64,000 bases of DNA, taken from contig JAAOMT010000697.1 in NCBI GenBank assembly GCA_016748015.1, positions 564,380 through 628,379 on the forward strand, given 5' to 3'. The notes under the pieces were generated by a model. That model did not search any database. It saw only the letters and a list, made by a program, of their open reading frames with translations, and had not been told where the DNA came from. The stretch comes from Geosiphon pyriformis. Taxonomy: Eukaryota > Glomeromycota > Glomeromycetes > Archaeosporales > Geosiphonaceae. Made by a program: the position numbers and the translations under genes. This document shows, piece after piece, positions 11,661 through 22,200 of the stretch. How positions within the stretch are numbered: the stretch's first letter is position 1; every line of letters starts with the position of its first letter.

Positions 11661-12115
11661 GCATAATACTAATACAAAATTTAATCTCAGATATTCAAGA
11701 AAAACTGTTATTAGATTGGAATCTTATTTGCATACCAGTATAAATTTAAAAATAATACTGGAAATTCTAGTAACAATAATGGTCTAATTAGTATCTAGAT
11801 CTAATTTAGCAAAAAAAAAGATTAATATTAAAGAAAAAATAATTGATGCAGAATATGTGGAAAATATTATTGTAATACTACAAAACAAATCAAAAAAGAC
11901 ATATACTATTAAATCAAATAAAAAAATAGCACAAACAATATTCTTATTTTTGGTAAAAATATTTCAATTAATGTTAATAAAAACGAAAAAAAAGTTAGAA
12001 ATTACAGCCAAAAAAATAAATAAATTTAGATTTATAGATAAAATAAAGATTTTAGTCAATATAATAAAGAAAAAAACAATTAATCAAAGAAAAACTATTT
12101 TTACTAATTAATCAA
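11661..12115 (+). pseudogene. dUTPase-like domain of the Ty3 polyprotein
   Basis: All in one frame I read the five ordered motifs of trimeric dUTPases: motif 1 FNLRYS (expected A-G-x-D-L) at 11680-11697; motif 2 SRSNLA at 11794-11811; motif 3 IIDAEYVEN (expected IDAGYRG) near 11839-11865; motif 4 KIAQTIF; and a ruined motif 5 (KKINKFRFID for RGxxGFGSTG) at 12010-12042. The departures are again mostly Gly-to-Glu/Lys/Arg. dUTPase hydrolyses dUTP to keep uracil out of DNA made by reverse transcriptase. One internal stop (11785) remains. The open part alone is 84 codons. Confidence 0.75.
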
Positions 12116-13790
12116 TTTCTATTCTATTATATGACTAGTATATATTAATCATAAAAAGAAAAGTAAGAAATCAACTCCAAATCTTTAAAGTAGAACTTAC
12201 TATTTGTGAATTAGGAGAAATTGTTATTATCAATCTTTATATACCAGCCAAGAACTATAAATACATCAAAATCTCAATACACAATATAATTAGAGATCTA
12301 ATAGAAATATCAAGTGAAATTACTATTAGATACTTAAACAATGAAGTTAGCAATCAAGTACCAATTACTATTCTAGATTTTTCACAACTTTGTAAATATG
12401 TAAACATTACATCACAAACAATTTACAAACAAAAAAAATGTTATTTGCTATAATCAGAACAGTTAAAACAAATAAACTTAAAAAACTTAGATCGATTTTA
12501 ACATATACAACTCAAGCTACAATTAACAATTTCACTAATATTTTTGTAAATGAAAATAAATTTGGCAGAATTAATATCATCTAGCATCAGATCAAAACTG
12601 GAAATACAATATTAATAAAACAAAAAATATACCAAATACCACTTATCAGCCATGAGATTATTTATCAAAAAATTAACTATATGTTAAACAATGAGTTAAT
12701 TTAATCATTAATGAGTCAATAGTTATTACCAATAATTCTTATTTGAAAAAAAAATAGAAAGATCTATTTTTGCATAAATTACAGAAAATTCAACAATATT
12801 ATTCATGAAAAAAGCTATTCAACTTCATGAATTTAAAAATTATTCAATGTTTTTAGAAGAAAGAAATAGTTTTTTACATTAGATTTAAATAGTAATTATT
12901 AACAAGTAGTCATGAATTTGGCTGATAAAAAAAAGACAGCATTTACTACTAGAAAAAAGAACTTTGAATTTGATATTATGTCATTTGGCTTAACTAATAC
13001 TCCAGCCATTTTTCAATGGCTAATAGAAATTGTGTATATAAAACTATTATGAAAATTATTAATAGTTTATTTAGATAATATTAATATGTTCTTTAAAACA
13101 TTTGATAATTATTTTTACTATCTCTAACAAGTGTTTGAAAGATTAAGAAGAGCTGAATTAAAGCTAAACACAATCAAATACTTCTTTAAAAAAACTGAAC
13201 TCAAGTTTTTGAAACATGTTGTAAGCAAAGACAGCATAAAAACAAATCCAAACAAGATTGAGATAGTTAAAAACTTTTTAGTTCTTACTAATTTAACTAA
13301 ACTATAAGCATTCTTGGAATTTGCTAAATATTATTACCACTTTATTCAGAATTTTTTCAAACTGTCTTAACCACTGTATTAGCTTTAAACCAAAAACACC
13401 AAGTATAAATAGACTACAACACAACAAAAAGCCTTTGATATTTTAAGACAAAAGCTTATTCAAGTTTTAGTTTTGATCTATTCAAATTACAGCAAGCTAT
13501 TTATTATTACAACAGATGTATTAAGCCAAGTATTAAGAGCTGTACTATTATAAAGAGAATCAGATAGACAAAAATATTCAATAATATATGTTAGCCAAAG
13601 TTTGAGTTTAGCTAAAAAAAACTATGAAACTTTAGCACTAAAACATTTAACTATTTATTGGGCTGTTATAAAATAGAAAAAATACTTGAGTTAAAAGTTT
13701 AATATATATACTAATTACAAAGAATTAACATTAATTCAGAAGCAAAAATTTGGAAACAATTATCATGTCAAATAGAAAATAAAATTCTTA
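12116..13790 (+). pseudogene. Ty3 reverse transcriptase and RNase H remnant
   Basis: The frame carries the Ty3 RT blocks: DLNSNY near 12.89 kb, FEFDIMSFGLTNTPA near 12.97 kb, and the catalytic box YLDN at 13068-13079 (expected YLDD, second Asp to Asn). The thumb motif FLKHVVSKDSI follows near 13.21 kb. The connection AFLEFAKYYYHFI and an RNase H start (IITTDVLSQVLRAVL, expected TDASxxGxGAVL) follow at 13.3-13.55 kb. Several TAG/TAA stops interrupt it. Linker sequence without a recognised domain occupies 12.12-12.6 kb. Confidence 0.85.
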
Positions 13791-14870
13791 TTATTTAATT
13801 ATATAGTACATTATAAAAAGAGAAAAAAAATGAAAATACTAATAAATTGTTACAAATAAAACAAATCTAAAAACATTTCAATCCAAAAATATAACAAAAG
13901 ATAATATATACAAAAATACTAACAATTTTAATATTATATTAATATTCAATAGTTTAAGAAAAAATTATTTTAAAAAGAACAAAATTACATAAAACAACAA
14001 TTAAAATATTTTATCATTTACCAAAATATATTATATTGGAAGAACAGAAAATATTCAGATCAGTCACTCAGAGTAATCACAGAACCAAAGAAAGAAACAA
14101 TATTATTTAATATGCACTCAGATCTAACAGCAGAACATTTTTATAAAGAAGCAACTATAAAAAAAACCAAAAAAAAATACTATTGGCCATCTATGCATCC
14201 AGACATCATTTAATATGTTCAAAGTTGTAATAATTGTTAGAAAAAAGAAAAAACAAGACCTAGTAAACCACTAAAACCAATTAAAGTGAGACAACTATTT
14301 GATCAAATTAGAATTAACATAGTTAGATCATTAACAATAACTAGTAAAAGCAATTATTATATAGCAGTAGCTATAGACTATCTCACAAAATAACCAGAAG
14401 CAAAAGCAATTCAAAGAGCAGATACAGAATTTATAACTGAATTTGTTTACCAAGATTTGATTTGTTGATATGAATATCCAAAAAAATTGTTATTAAATCA
14501 AGAAACTTACTTTGTAAACAGAACATTAACAGAATTAAGTCAAAAATTTGGAATTAAGAGACTATTATTATTTCTATATCATTTTCAAACTAATGGCTTA
14601 ATTGAAAAATTTAACAAAATATTATGTAAAACAATAGCTAAGATTAGCCAAAAAAACCAGGACAAATAAAATTTGTTTATATCATTAATATTATTTGTTT
14701 ATTACAATAAAACAAAATATTACACAAATAACACTATTTATAGTAAAACAACAATATTATTAGTAAAGATAAAAATCAATACTTATTTAATTGAACCAAT
14801 AACAAAAGTTAACTTTTAAGAAACATTGCTAAGAAAAACATATGATTTAATAGAAACTTTAAAAAACAAA
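13791..14870 (+). pseudogene. Ty3 integrase remnant
   Basis: A decayed HHCC zinc region (H near LTAEHFYKE, Cys in CNNC at about 14.23 kb) precedes the DDE core. Catalytic positions: Asp1 is Asn (INIVRSL, 14316-14318), Asp2 is Asn (LLNQETYF, 14496-14498), Glu is intact (GLIEKFN, 14604-14606). Both losses are G-to-A. The surrounding AIDYLTK and IKRLL-x5-HFQTNG blocks are strongly typical of Ty3 integrases. Confidence 0.85.
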
Positions 14871-15979
14871 AAGTGAAAAGCAATTGATAATATACAAAAG
14901 TCACAAAATAAACAAAAAAATAACATAATAATCAGTTATTAGATAAACCAGCTGAATTCAGAATTGGAAACAAAGTACTTTTATATTATATTAAAACAGA
15001 AAAACAATGAAGTGAAAAATTTAATTCCAAATAAGATGATCCATTTTACATTAAAAAAATTCTGAAAAATAGAACATATAAATTAAGATAAAACAACAAA
15101 ATCTTAACTAAAACAGCACATAATAATTGACTGAAATTATATCACAATATATTATTATTATTAATCAGTAATATTTTACAACTGAAATTACAATAAATAT
15201 TAATTTAACCAGATAAAATTCCATAAAATCTAAAACCAATCATAATTATTGACACAAATATGTTAAATTAATCTATTAGAACAGTATATAAAGACACAAT
15301 ATATGTAACAAAGGCAACAATAAAAAATAGAAATCTCAGATCATATCTATACAATAGTACAACAATTGTTTTAAGCCATAAATTAACAATAATTAGACAT
15401 AAAAATTATTATCAATTACCAAACAATTTGTTATCAAAACACAAAATAAAAAAGAAAAACAAAAATCACTTTATATTAGTAACCACAAAATCAAACAAAG
15501 CACTGGTTAAATAAGATAATAGAAAAAGTAAAAAACATTTTTGGAAAAATACTAAGAATTATTCCAACAGAAAAACTAACTAAAAAGAACTGAAAGCTAT
15601 AAATAAAACAATTTCCAATATCATACTGTTATTATTAGTTAAGACAAAAGCTGAATATCTAAAAATTGTATATCAATAAATTCAAAAGAATATTTAATTA
15701 AAAAATAATACAACAGGCTGAAAACTTTATTAGAAAGAAGACAAATTCTATATTATACATTAAAAAAATTTATTACTACACACTATATTTCAAGATTATT
15801 CAAAAATACTACTATATACAAAAATAGAAACAATAACTATTAACCAGTAGAAAAAAATAAACAATTCCTAATTTAAAGATATAAGAACCAGAATCAAACA
15901 AACAGTATTGAAAAAAAAAGTAATGGACTTAATTCAAAATGAAAATTTTGATAGAGCTTAATATTAAAAGAGAAAATAA
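14871..15979 (+). pseudogene. Ty3 integrase C-terminus and 3' internal region
   Basis: Continues the polyprotein frame with many stops; the part to about 15.15 kb resembles the integrase C-terminal SH3-like region (lysine-rich, KILKNRTYKL). The rest has no recognised domain. The last about 30 bases contain AGCTTAATATTAAAA, also found directly before the 3' LTR in the deleted elements near 45.55 and 58.04 kb. It is probably the polypurine-tract neighbourhood. Confidence 0.5.
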
Positions 15980-16783
15980 TATTATTTATAGAAAAAAAGT
16001 ACAAGAAAGAAGTAAAAAAAACAGATAGTAAAAATAAGCCAATAAAAAAATAAATAAGCATATTGTTAGAAAATCATAATATATTGCTTAAGAATATGTA
16101 AAATTTTATATAACAAGAATTATATATATATAGCAAGAATATTAAAAGCAGAAAAAAATTTATTCAGTTTAAAAATTAAGAACAATAGCTAAAAATAAGT
16201 AATTATTTCATAATTTTTTCTTTAAAAAATAGTTTTCTATAACTTAAAATAGAATTATACTTATATTAATAAAAATATCTATTATTATCCAAAATTTATA
16301 ATATTATTATTTGATTAAAGAATATTAATCACTTCCACACTATCAACAATTCATGTTAATTGAATTTAATACTTAATTATACTAGACTAATAGCTTTTAA
16401 TTATAACTATTAATAAGATACTAATTTTTTATTTTTTATTTTATTTTTTTTTGTTTTGTTTTTTGTTACTTATTAATTGATTAAAAATATTAAGTACTAA
16501 GTAATTAACATCAAAAATAGTCTGGTAAAAAACTTGAAAACAAGGGTAAAAAACTTAAAAATAGCTTATTAAAAGAACATAACTATTAAAATAAACCAGT
16601 TATCATGCTGAAAAAAAAAATTCACAGAAGAAATTATTAATTAAATTTTTGTCTATTATAAAAAAGATTTAATCAAAATCTTCAAACTCCAAAATCTTCA
16701 AAAATTATTATTATTAACAGTTATTGAATACTAAATTATAAATTTGTTATTTGTTTTAATGCTTCAAATAATTACTTATAACA
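15980..16783 (+). repeat. 3' LTR of the Ty3 element (family A, palindrome subtype)
   Basis: 804 bp, starting TATTAT (decayed TGTTAT) and ending CTTATAACA. It aligns along its length with the solo LTR at 7654-8466, including decayed ATTGCT palindromes and a TATATATATAG box near 16.13 kb, then a T-rich tract near 16.43 kb and the U5-like TTTGTTATTTGTTTT. It confirms the plus orientation of the element. Confidence 0.8.
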
Positions 16784-18004
16784 ATAAATAGTAATTCTAT
16801 TAATAAAAACAGATATTAAAACAATATTATTTAAAGAAATCATAATAGAAAATTATAAAAACATTTTGTAAAAAAGACTTGGTACTATTCTTGACTTATT
16901 GATAAAAGCATAAATAATTGCTTTTGAAAAAATAAAACAGTTTCAAAAGAAGCTTAAAAAAAAAAAACTTATAAAACACTTTTTTTAAATATTAATAACT
17001 TAGGTTTAGAATATTGCTTAAACAGAGACAATGTTTATGATAATAAATTTTTTAATTAGTGAAAAAAGCTTTTTATAGTCAACAAAATTTTGAACAATAG
17101 TTCTTATATTCTACAAAATTAATATGAAACAATCTTTAATAATTATTCTGTTTATAATATATAACTCAAAAAATATTACAAATAATCTAATTAGTTATCT
17201 GTTGTAATAATACTAATTCAATTGATCAACAAAAATCAAATATAAATAAATGTATTATTGTCAAAACAGAAGTATTTTTAATTAACATAAACAATTATTT
17301 TCTGAATTAAAACATTCAAAACACTTTCTATACTCTTCATTAATATTGAACTAAAAATTATTTAAATGCTACTTTAACCATTGAAAAACAAATAACTATA
17401 ATCAATAACAGTAGAACACATACTATTATTAAACCAAAAAAAATTACTACTAAAAGAAAAAAAATTAGTAATAAAATGAATAAATATATGCTTAAAAACA
17501 TAACAACAAATATATTATTATCTTTTAATATATTTAAAAAAATAATTAAAAAAATTTTGCTTATAAACAAAAACTTGTTAAATAAAAGACAACTAAAACT
17601 TTATGGTTATCTTAAAAAAATTATAGAAGACATGAAACTCTTAAAAAAAACAACTTTAAAAATACAAATAAAAATTTTGGGTATTATACAATTAAATATT
17701 TCAAGAATTTTGACTATTGCAGAAAAAACCAAAATTCTTATACAAAAATTTGGTCTCTTAGATATAAAGCTTATTTTATTTCAGATATTATATATTTTAT
17801 TTACAAAAAACTTTAACAAATTAGTTAATTTTAAGTCAAATAAAAACTTTTAGATAGACTATATTATAAATAGCTTGATTTTGTTAAAGATTAATTTTTT
17901 TGAAAAAAATAATATTATAGTTGAAATTCATAGTTTTTATTAGTTATTATATATATTAGTCACTAATATTATATAATTAGCCATTCTATTTTTAGATAGT
18001 AATT
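16784..18004 (+). pseudogene. Unidentified decayed coding remnant
   Basis: AT-saturated sequence with a 125-codon open frame at 17476-17853 (Lys/Ile/Leu-rich, e.g. YGYLKKIIEDMK) and flanking in-frame fragments. The bias towards amino acids encoded by A/T suggests an originally more balanced protein after C-to-T/G-to-A decay. It is not part of the Ty3 element, being outside its LTR. I do not recognise a family, and it may be non-genic. Confidence 0.3.
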
Positions 18005-18108
18005 ATTGACTTGATTATTAATTTAATTATTAATCTAATCAATAATCTGATCATTGACCTAACTGTTAACCTAATTATTAACTTAATCAATGACTTAATT
18101 GTTAATTA
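18005..18108. repeat. 12-bp minisatellite, about 8.5 copies
   Basis: Units of 12 bp start at 18005, 18017, 18029, 18041, 18053, 18065, 18077 and 18089, with consensus ATTRAYYTRAYY. Most differences between units are transitions. Because the unit is a multiple of three it could once have encoded a four-residue repeat, but no ORF survives. Confidence 0.85.
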
Positions 18109-18640
18109 CTTTTAATAGCTATATAAGTAATAAGTTTCTTAGCTATAAAAAAACATGTACTAATAATCAAAATAACAAAATAAAATCTATTATTAATTAT
18201 TTTTTCTTATATTGCTTATTTTTTTTTTTTTTTTCAAGTATTTGAACATTTTAGAATAAAAAATTACTTGTTAACATTTACATACTTTATATTTTTTTTT
18301 GATTTGTATTATTAAAATTAGTCTAAAAAGTAATTATTTGCTCTTATAATTTATTGAATAAAAAAATAATTAAAAAACACAATAATATCTATTATTAATT
18401 CTAAAAATTACTGAGTTAAAACATAAAATAATAGCAGTAATATTATTTTGTTAACAATTATGGACTATTTTTCTATCTTTAAATTTCCAGAAAAAATTCG
18501 TAACTATGATTTTTATGAAACTAATTATACATATTAAATTTTTATTTATTTAATTCACTTTTTTATTGTAATTTTCTCTTTGATTAATTTCATTATTCTA
18601 AAATTCTGTTTTTTTTACTATCTATTAGTTTATTACTTCA
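18109..18640. other. AT-rich spacer
   Basis: No gene, RNA or clear repeat boundary is visible. It contains a long T-tract near 18.22 kb. The right part may be very decayed upstream sequence of the LINE fragment that follows, but I cannot align it convincingly. Confidence 0.4.
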
Positions 18641-18797
18641 ATCTGTAATAGTATAGTTAAATTATTTGCTGTTAATTTTGGTTTGCAAAAAGTTTTTTTT
18701 TTTAAGTATAAACAATAATATAAGAGTTTATATAAATATATAGTATTGTTTTAATTGGTCTAAGTAATTGGTTATATGTAATAAATATTTAAACTAT

Positions 18798-19653
18798 TGT
18801 TACTCATAAAATATAGGAAGTATATTAGTATATAAATTAGCCAATTAGAGATAGCCGTAATAGATGTGGAATTCCAAGATTCCAGAAATTTCAGAATTTT
18901 TGTACAAAGAATCACAGGATTCCAGAATTTCAGAATTTTTTTCAAAGGAATTGCAAGATTTCAGGAATTCCAGGATTTCTGGTGTGAAGAATTAAAGAAT
19001 TGAGGAATTAAAAAATCTCAATTATATATATATAGTAATAGTATTAAAAATAGAAAAGACAGACTTTTTAATTTAAATTTAATCTAAGCAACTTTTTACA
19101 TCACAAAATATCAATAAATAATTATTCACTATCTCAAATCTACTCTTCACTATCAACACTTTATGTTAATAGTAATTGACATTTAACCACATTGAAACAA
19201 TAGCTCTTGATCACAGCTATTGATGGAATACTAATATTTATTGTCTTGGCTTATTTCTTTATTTTCTTTTATTTTATTTTTTTTTGTTATTTTTTTGGTT
19301 TTACTAATTGATTGAAAATTAAGCACTGAGTTATTGATGTCAAGGATAGCCTGGTAAAAGACTCTAAAAGAAGGGTATAAAAAGTGAATTCAAGGATAGC
19401 TTACTATAAGGGCATTTCTGCCAGATTACTGACCACCATGCTGAGAAAGAAATTCAATAGAATTGTGATTCTAGAAGGCTACTGAAACACTATTGAATCT
19501 TTGTCCATTATACAAAGAACTCCAACAAAACCTTCAAATCATAAAAACCTTTAGATACAAAACTATTAGATATTACTAACATTATTAAATCAATTGAGCA
19601 TCAAGTTATGGGTTTGTTATTTGCTTTGAAATCCCAAATAATTATTTGTAATA
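18798..19653 (+). repeat. Solo LTR, family A (EcoRI-like palindrome subtype), TSD CTAT/CCAT
   Basis: 856 bp from TGTTAC to TGTAATA (one transition from TGTAACA). Flanks are CTAT (18794-18797) and CCAT (19654-19657), a 4-bp target duplication differing by one C/T transition. The U3 holds a run of GAATTCC/CCAGAAATTTC motifs at 18868-19005. A TATATATATATAG box follows near 19.02 kb and A/T-tract sequence near 19.25 kb. The LINE 3' UTR continues on both sides. Confidence 0.9.
18868..19005 (+). promoter_or_regulatory. Heat-shock-element-like motif array in LTR U3
   Basis: The segment repeats TTC and GAA pentamer halves: TTCCAGAAATTTC (18876-18888) fits the three-unit HSE pattern TTC-nn-GAA-nn-TTC. 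TTCCAGAA recurs near 18.92 kb and TTCCAGGA/TTTCAGGA variants follow. Equivalent arrays in LTRs near 56.28, 58.13, 45.4 and 49.72 kb also contain TTC-nn-GAA. Binding by HSF is inference; random occurrence in AT-rich DNA is the alternative. Confidence 0.4.
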
Positions 19654-19745
19654 CCATATTTAATTAGATTTATTTAGTTTGTTTTTTTGTATTAGATAGT
19701 AATTAGACTGTATTTATTAATAAATTTAATAATAAAAAAACTAAA

Positions 19746-19924
19746 TTTTTTCAAAAATTTAACTAATTTATAATAATTTTTTTTAATTATTATTTTATTA
19801 TATTGTTTAAAAAACTGTTTTATTATAATATTAATTAATACAAAAAATTATTTTATTAAAATATATATTTAAAAATTTTATTAACAAATCTGTTTTCAAT
19901 TATATTTATTATTATTAAGTTTAA
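19746..19924. other. AT-rich spacer between two LINE tails
   Basis: Nothing genic. It lies between the A-rich end of the plus-strand LINE fragment and the 3' end of a minus-strand LINE, so two LINE tails meet tail to tail. Confidence 0.5.
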
Positions 19925-22200
19925 TAAATATGATTCAACCACTACTTAGTACTTTAAAACAAACTAAGTATTTTAAACTAAATATAGTTTATATGTTTTT
20001 TACATATAATTAGCTACTTAAGTCAGTTCAGACTATGCTATATTGTTACAATAAAAGTAAACTTATTTAAAGCTAACATCTTTTGAATTACATTAAATAA
20101 TCTAATACTATAAGAGATTAATCCAACCAGCTATTCAGCAATTTTTAAGAGATTAGTTTTAATACTATTAAATTTATGTATCTAAAAAAACATTAAATTA
20201 GAAAATATGTTATTATTAATAACACCTAGAAAATCTAAATTACCAGATATGTTAACATTATTTATACAGTACTTTTTTTTTAGCAAAACCACTTTTTTTT
20301 CAACTTACCAACAACTTTATTAAAAAAATTCAGATAAATTATAAGTTTATTAATCTTGAAACTAAAAACATTGCTTGAAACCAAATTATTATTAATAAAC
20401 TATTCAAATGTAATAACCAAAAAACCAATAGACTTAACAATTAACCCAACTAATACAAAAAGTTTGGTCAAATCAAATTCCAAAGAAGACAACTAAAACA
20501 GTACCAAAGAGTTACTAATAATAACAGAAAAAAGAATAAGAGTTATTAAAAGTAGAAACTTAAAGAAGCTCAAAAAAACAAAAGTTTTGGCATAAAACTT
20601 AGAGCTTACAAAACATGATATAATATTTTAAAAGTCTTAAAAGAAAAAAATAGAGACACCTTATAATTTACAGTCAGATGGCTTATTTTTTAATATCTAA
20701 AACAACACCACTAGCCAAAGATTTTTTATCAAATACAGTAATTTCTTAGCATACTAGTTTTGCTTATAGTAGCATCCAAATTTATTTAAAATTCAAATAT
20801 AATCAGAGCAAATCAGAAATAACAACCAGAATTAAAAAAGCAAAAAATAAAATATGGTTAATTATCAACTTGAAAAATCATATTACTAATTTTAAAAACA
20901 GTATAGCCAAAAAAAAAATTGAACAACTTGGTCTTAAACTTATTATGAAATATAATAATTTTATTTTAATTTACCAAAAAAAGAATTCTAATACTATTTT
21001 TACTTATTAAAACTAATTAATAATTTAAGATAGTTACAATAAAGTTCAGTTTTTTAAAATAAACAACTATATATTGCCAAATACCAGCAGACTTTAATAC
21101 CATATAAGCAATCTTATCAAACACATTAAGAGCTGTTTTAATGTCAACAGCAAACATACTTAAAGGCATATTATACAGTACAATAGCAGCAAAAGTGGAA
21201 CTAGTCTCAGAAATCACCAAAAATTTGGCAATTTTAAGAATAGTTAAACAAATAAAACTTGTAAGCTCAACTAAAAAAACAGTTTTTAAAGACTCTTAAA
21301 AAGCAAACTTTATGCAAAAAAGTTTTATATTGTTTTTTGATACTAATTTTAAATCCAAAAAATCATGTACAAACTAGAAAACAGTTTTAATATAAGCCAA
21401 TTTAATCTTAAAAATAGCATTAGGCATCAAAATAAAGACCACTTATCCAGCAAACTTTTGATAACCAGTAATAGTTTTTTAAGCACCACTAGTAGCAGCA
21501 CCAAAAACCAATAAAGAAGATAATTCAGTTTCCATCTGATTAATCTAGTTCTTAAGAACAAATAATTTTATAGAAGATAGTTGTTTTGCTTCTAAAACTG
21601 GCAAAAATTTGCTAAAAAATAACATATTTAGCAACACAATCAGTAATTGATCTTGGCCTATCTTAAATAACATATTAGATAATACAACAGAGATTTTATT
21701 TAAGATCTCATTAGAAACCACAAAAAAATTCAGTATAATAATAGCAGAGATAAATAACTGTTCTTACTTTTTTGAACTTTGGTCTTTTTAATTATTATCT
21801 TTAAAAAAAAAATATTAGCAGCATTTGGTATAAAAACTATAAAAAAAAATTAGCTTATTAATTGGTTTGTTATTAAAAAATTTTGGGCTTTTTAAAAAAA
21901 TAGAAACAATACTAAGACTAAATTCAAATGTGTTTTTTTAAGAAAACTTTGACTGATAAAAAACCAATTAAAGATAAGAAAAATGCTTTAACAGCTACTA
22001 AAAGCAGTTTTTCACAATTATTAAGTAAGAAAAAAACTTTTAAAACATTCTGCTTAGTTGTTTCTACAACAGAAAAAACTTCTTTGGTTAAAACTTTGTA
22101 AAATATTAAAGAAAAGATATTAGTTGCAACTTTTTTATTTTTTGTTCTGATTATAATTATAAAATTAAAGAAACAAAAAATTTTATTTGATATTTAAATA
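19925..22200 (-). mobile_element. Decayed minus-strand LINE derivative, ORF1-like plus 3' end
   Basis: The 3' end at about 19.93-20.05 kb shows the LINE 3' UTR in reverse (TAAGT-x-GCTAATTATATGT and TTTAGTTTAAAATACTTAG), matching the end near 51.48 kb. Coding traces upstream (20.1-22.1 kb) are ORF1-like, with no EN, RT or RNase H recognised. It may be an internally deleted, ORF1-only derivative or simply too decayed to read. Confidence 0.55.
20100..22110 (-). pseudogene. LINE ORF1-like protein remnant (RRM-like)
   Basis: The best open part is 21017-21220 (67 codons). It contains ADIKTALNVFDKIAYMVLK followed by GIWQYIVVYFKKL, the spacing of an RNA-recognition fold (helix-strand-strand) seen in ORF1 N-terminal halves. 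Upstream frames (21.3-21.9 kb) give a Ser/Leu-rich segment broken by stops. Subfamily differs from the ORF1 copies at 37-38 kb and 59-60.7 kb. Confidence 0.5.

Larger units (their letters stand above)
6114..16783 (+). mobile_element. Decayed Ty3-type LTR retrotransposon with dUTPase-like domain
   Basis: The internal region reads gag, retropepsin, zinc/acidic linker, dUTPase-like, RT-RNase H, integrase, all on the plus strand with many stops, and ends in a 3' LTR (15980-16783). The 5' LTR and start of gag are missing; a LINE ends where they should be. Two later insertions interrupt it: solo LTRs at 7654-8466 and 8683-10089, each with a 4-bp target duplication, after which the old reading frame resumes. 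Order RT before integrase identifies the Ty3/gypsy superfamily. Catalytic residues are lost mainly by Asp-to-Asn and Gly-to-Arg/Glu changes. Confidence 0.88.
18641..19745 (+). mobile_element. 5'-truncated LINE 3' end, split by a solo LTR
   Basis: The end of an ORF2 C-terminus (IVKLFAVNFGLQKVFFF, cf. the VVRLLGMADAFGSSFGF end of the preserved copy) and 3' UTR lie at 18641-18797. They resume after the solo LTR at 19654 and run to an A-rich end near 19745. The joined 3' UTR matches 62.40-62.53 kb in order (GTCTAAGTAATTGGTTATAT, then AGATAGTAATTAGACTGTATT). Confidence 0.75.
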
